In this document: positions 63,756 to 64,000 of the stretch, piece after piece | Layout of the letters: each line of letters opens with the position of its first letter | How positions within the stretch are numbered: the stretch's first letter is position 1 | Assembly (NCBI GenBank): GCA_021851405.1 | Contig: JAJZDW010000012.1 | Span: 22,086 to 86,085, forward strand | DNA length: 64,000 nucleotides | Origin: Pseudomonadota bacterium | Lineage (GTDB): Bacteria > Pseudomonadota > Gammaproteobacteria > Steroidobacterales > Steroidobacteraceae | Direction: 5' to 3' | The notes under the pieces: generated by a model | The model's database searches: none | The model's input: the letters and a program-made list of their open reading frames with translations, nothing else | Told to the model about the DNA's origin: nothing | Program-made: the position numbers and the translations under genes

Positions 63756-64000
63756 TCAGGCGAGCAGCTCGACCGCCCCGCCGATCGCCGCGGTGTTGAT
63801 CGTGAGCGTCCGCTCGGTGGCGAAGCGCTGCAGGTAGTGCGGTCCGCCGGCCTTCGGGCCGGTGCCCGAGAGGCCCTGGCCGCCGAAGGGCTGCACGCCG
63901 ACCACCGCGCCGATCATGTTGCGGTTGACGTAGGTGTTGCCGGCCGGCAGCGAGCGGAACACGTGCTCGGCCAGTGTCTCGAGCCGGCTGTGCACCCCGA
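63756..64000 (-). CDS. putA: PutA C-terminal end (proline/P5C dehydrogenase), partial
   Basis: The last 80 codons of a minus-strand gene that enters from the right edge. The sequence GNTYVNRNMIGAVVGVQPFGGQGLSGTGPKAGGPHYLQRF is the end of the aldehyde-dehydrogenase (P5C dehydrogenase) domain of bifunctional PutA, which oxidises proline to glutamate. The frame runs without a stop to the window edge; an in-frame GTG near 63995 is internal. It is convergent with the YyaL gene, one base between stops. Confidence 0.9.
   Translation of the reverse strand, partial: GVHSRLETLAEHVFRSLPAGNTYVNRNMIGAVVGVQPFGGQGLSGTGPKAGGPHYLQRFATERTLTINTAAIGGAVELLA

Noticed and set aside
1..64000. CRISPR arrays, insertion sequences, integrases or a full prophage
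   Set aside because: I saw no regularly spaced direct repeats, transposase or integrase motifs. The sheath-like gene is the only phage-type signal and it stands alone.

Overview
This is a 64 kb chromosomal stretch of a GC-rich, aerobic bacterium. The housekeeping content is typical of Gammaproteobacteria: plsB, a Clp/Vfr-type CRP homologue, rplM-rpsI, zapA followed by 6S RNA and fau, yjgA divergent from pmbA, and ubiH, a second Ubi hydroxylase and coq7 for ubiquinone. Split glycine decarboxylase (gcvPA/gcvPB), homospermidine synthase and a SET-domain protein point to an environmental lineage such as Nevskiales, Steroidobacterales or Xanthomonadales relatives; that placement is inference from gene content only. 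Coding density is very high, genes overlap by 1-19 bases in many places, and high GC produces many long antisense shadow frames, which I left out. I see no insertion sequence, CRISPR array, integrase or intact prophage.

Layout. 1-3.7 kb: 3-mercaptopyruvate sulfurtransferase (cut by the window edge), glutathione S-transferase, homospermidine synthase, greB. 3.8-7.8 kb: a small unknown protein, an L,D-transpeptidase, an orphan contractile-tail-sheath-like protein and an alpha/beta hydrolase. 7.8-16.7 kb: plsB, an ExeA-type ATPase fused to an FHA domain, purK-purE, yjgA/pmbA, a cardiolipin synthase-like enzyme. 16.9-26 kb: universal stress protein, DUF1634-TauE permease, tRNA-Gln(CTG), rpsI/rplM, coq7, clp, rpe-purC, a DjlA-like co-chaperone, a YihY-family membrane protein. 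26-34.5 kb: rpiA, a 17-residue lysine-rich mini-gene with its own promoter, fau, 6S RNA, zapA and a ZapB-like coiled coil; divergently UPF0149, pepP, ubiH, ubiI-like; then phhB and ispG. 34.6-39.7 kb: tandem glycine riboswitch and terminator controlling gcvT-gcvH-gcvPA-gcvPB, with dgkA overlapping the end. 39.7-50.5 kb: a large double-HtrA protease resembling yeast Nma111, a Sua5/TsaC enzyme, an ornithine/lysine decarboxylase, HAD and HIT proteins, a DUF3014 protein, peptide deformylase, a YebC-family protein, a fatty-acid desaturase and a porin. 50.5-54.2 kb: two gene-poor gaps, a lipoprotein and motAB. 54.4-64 kb: aromatic aminotransferase, then on the minus strand rlmI-like, lgt, thyA, SET protein, kup and folA, a YyaL/DUF255 protein, and the 3' end of putA.

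How genes work together. thyA and folA form the dTMP/folate cycle; the Gcv complex supplies one-carbon units and fau recycles 5-formyl-THF. purE, purK and purC are three de novo purine steps. The decarboxylase and homospermidine synthase could together make homospermidine. plsB, the cardiolipin synthase, dgkA and the desaturase serve membrane lipids. Most unusual are the SET methyltransferase with a histone-like basic tail, the lysine/alanine mini-protein, the bacterial Nma111-type protease, the orphan sheath protein, and several start codons lying only 6-9 bases after a good -10 box, which suggests leaderless mRNAs.
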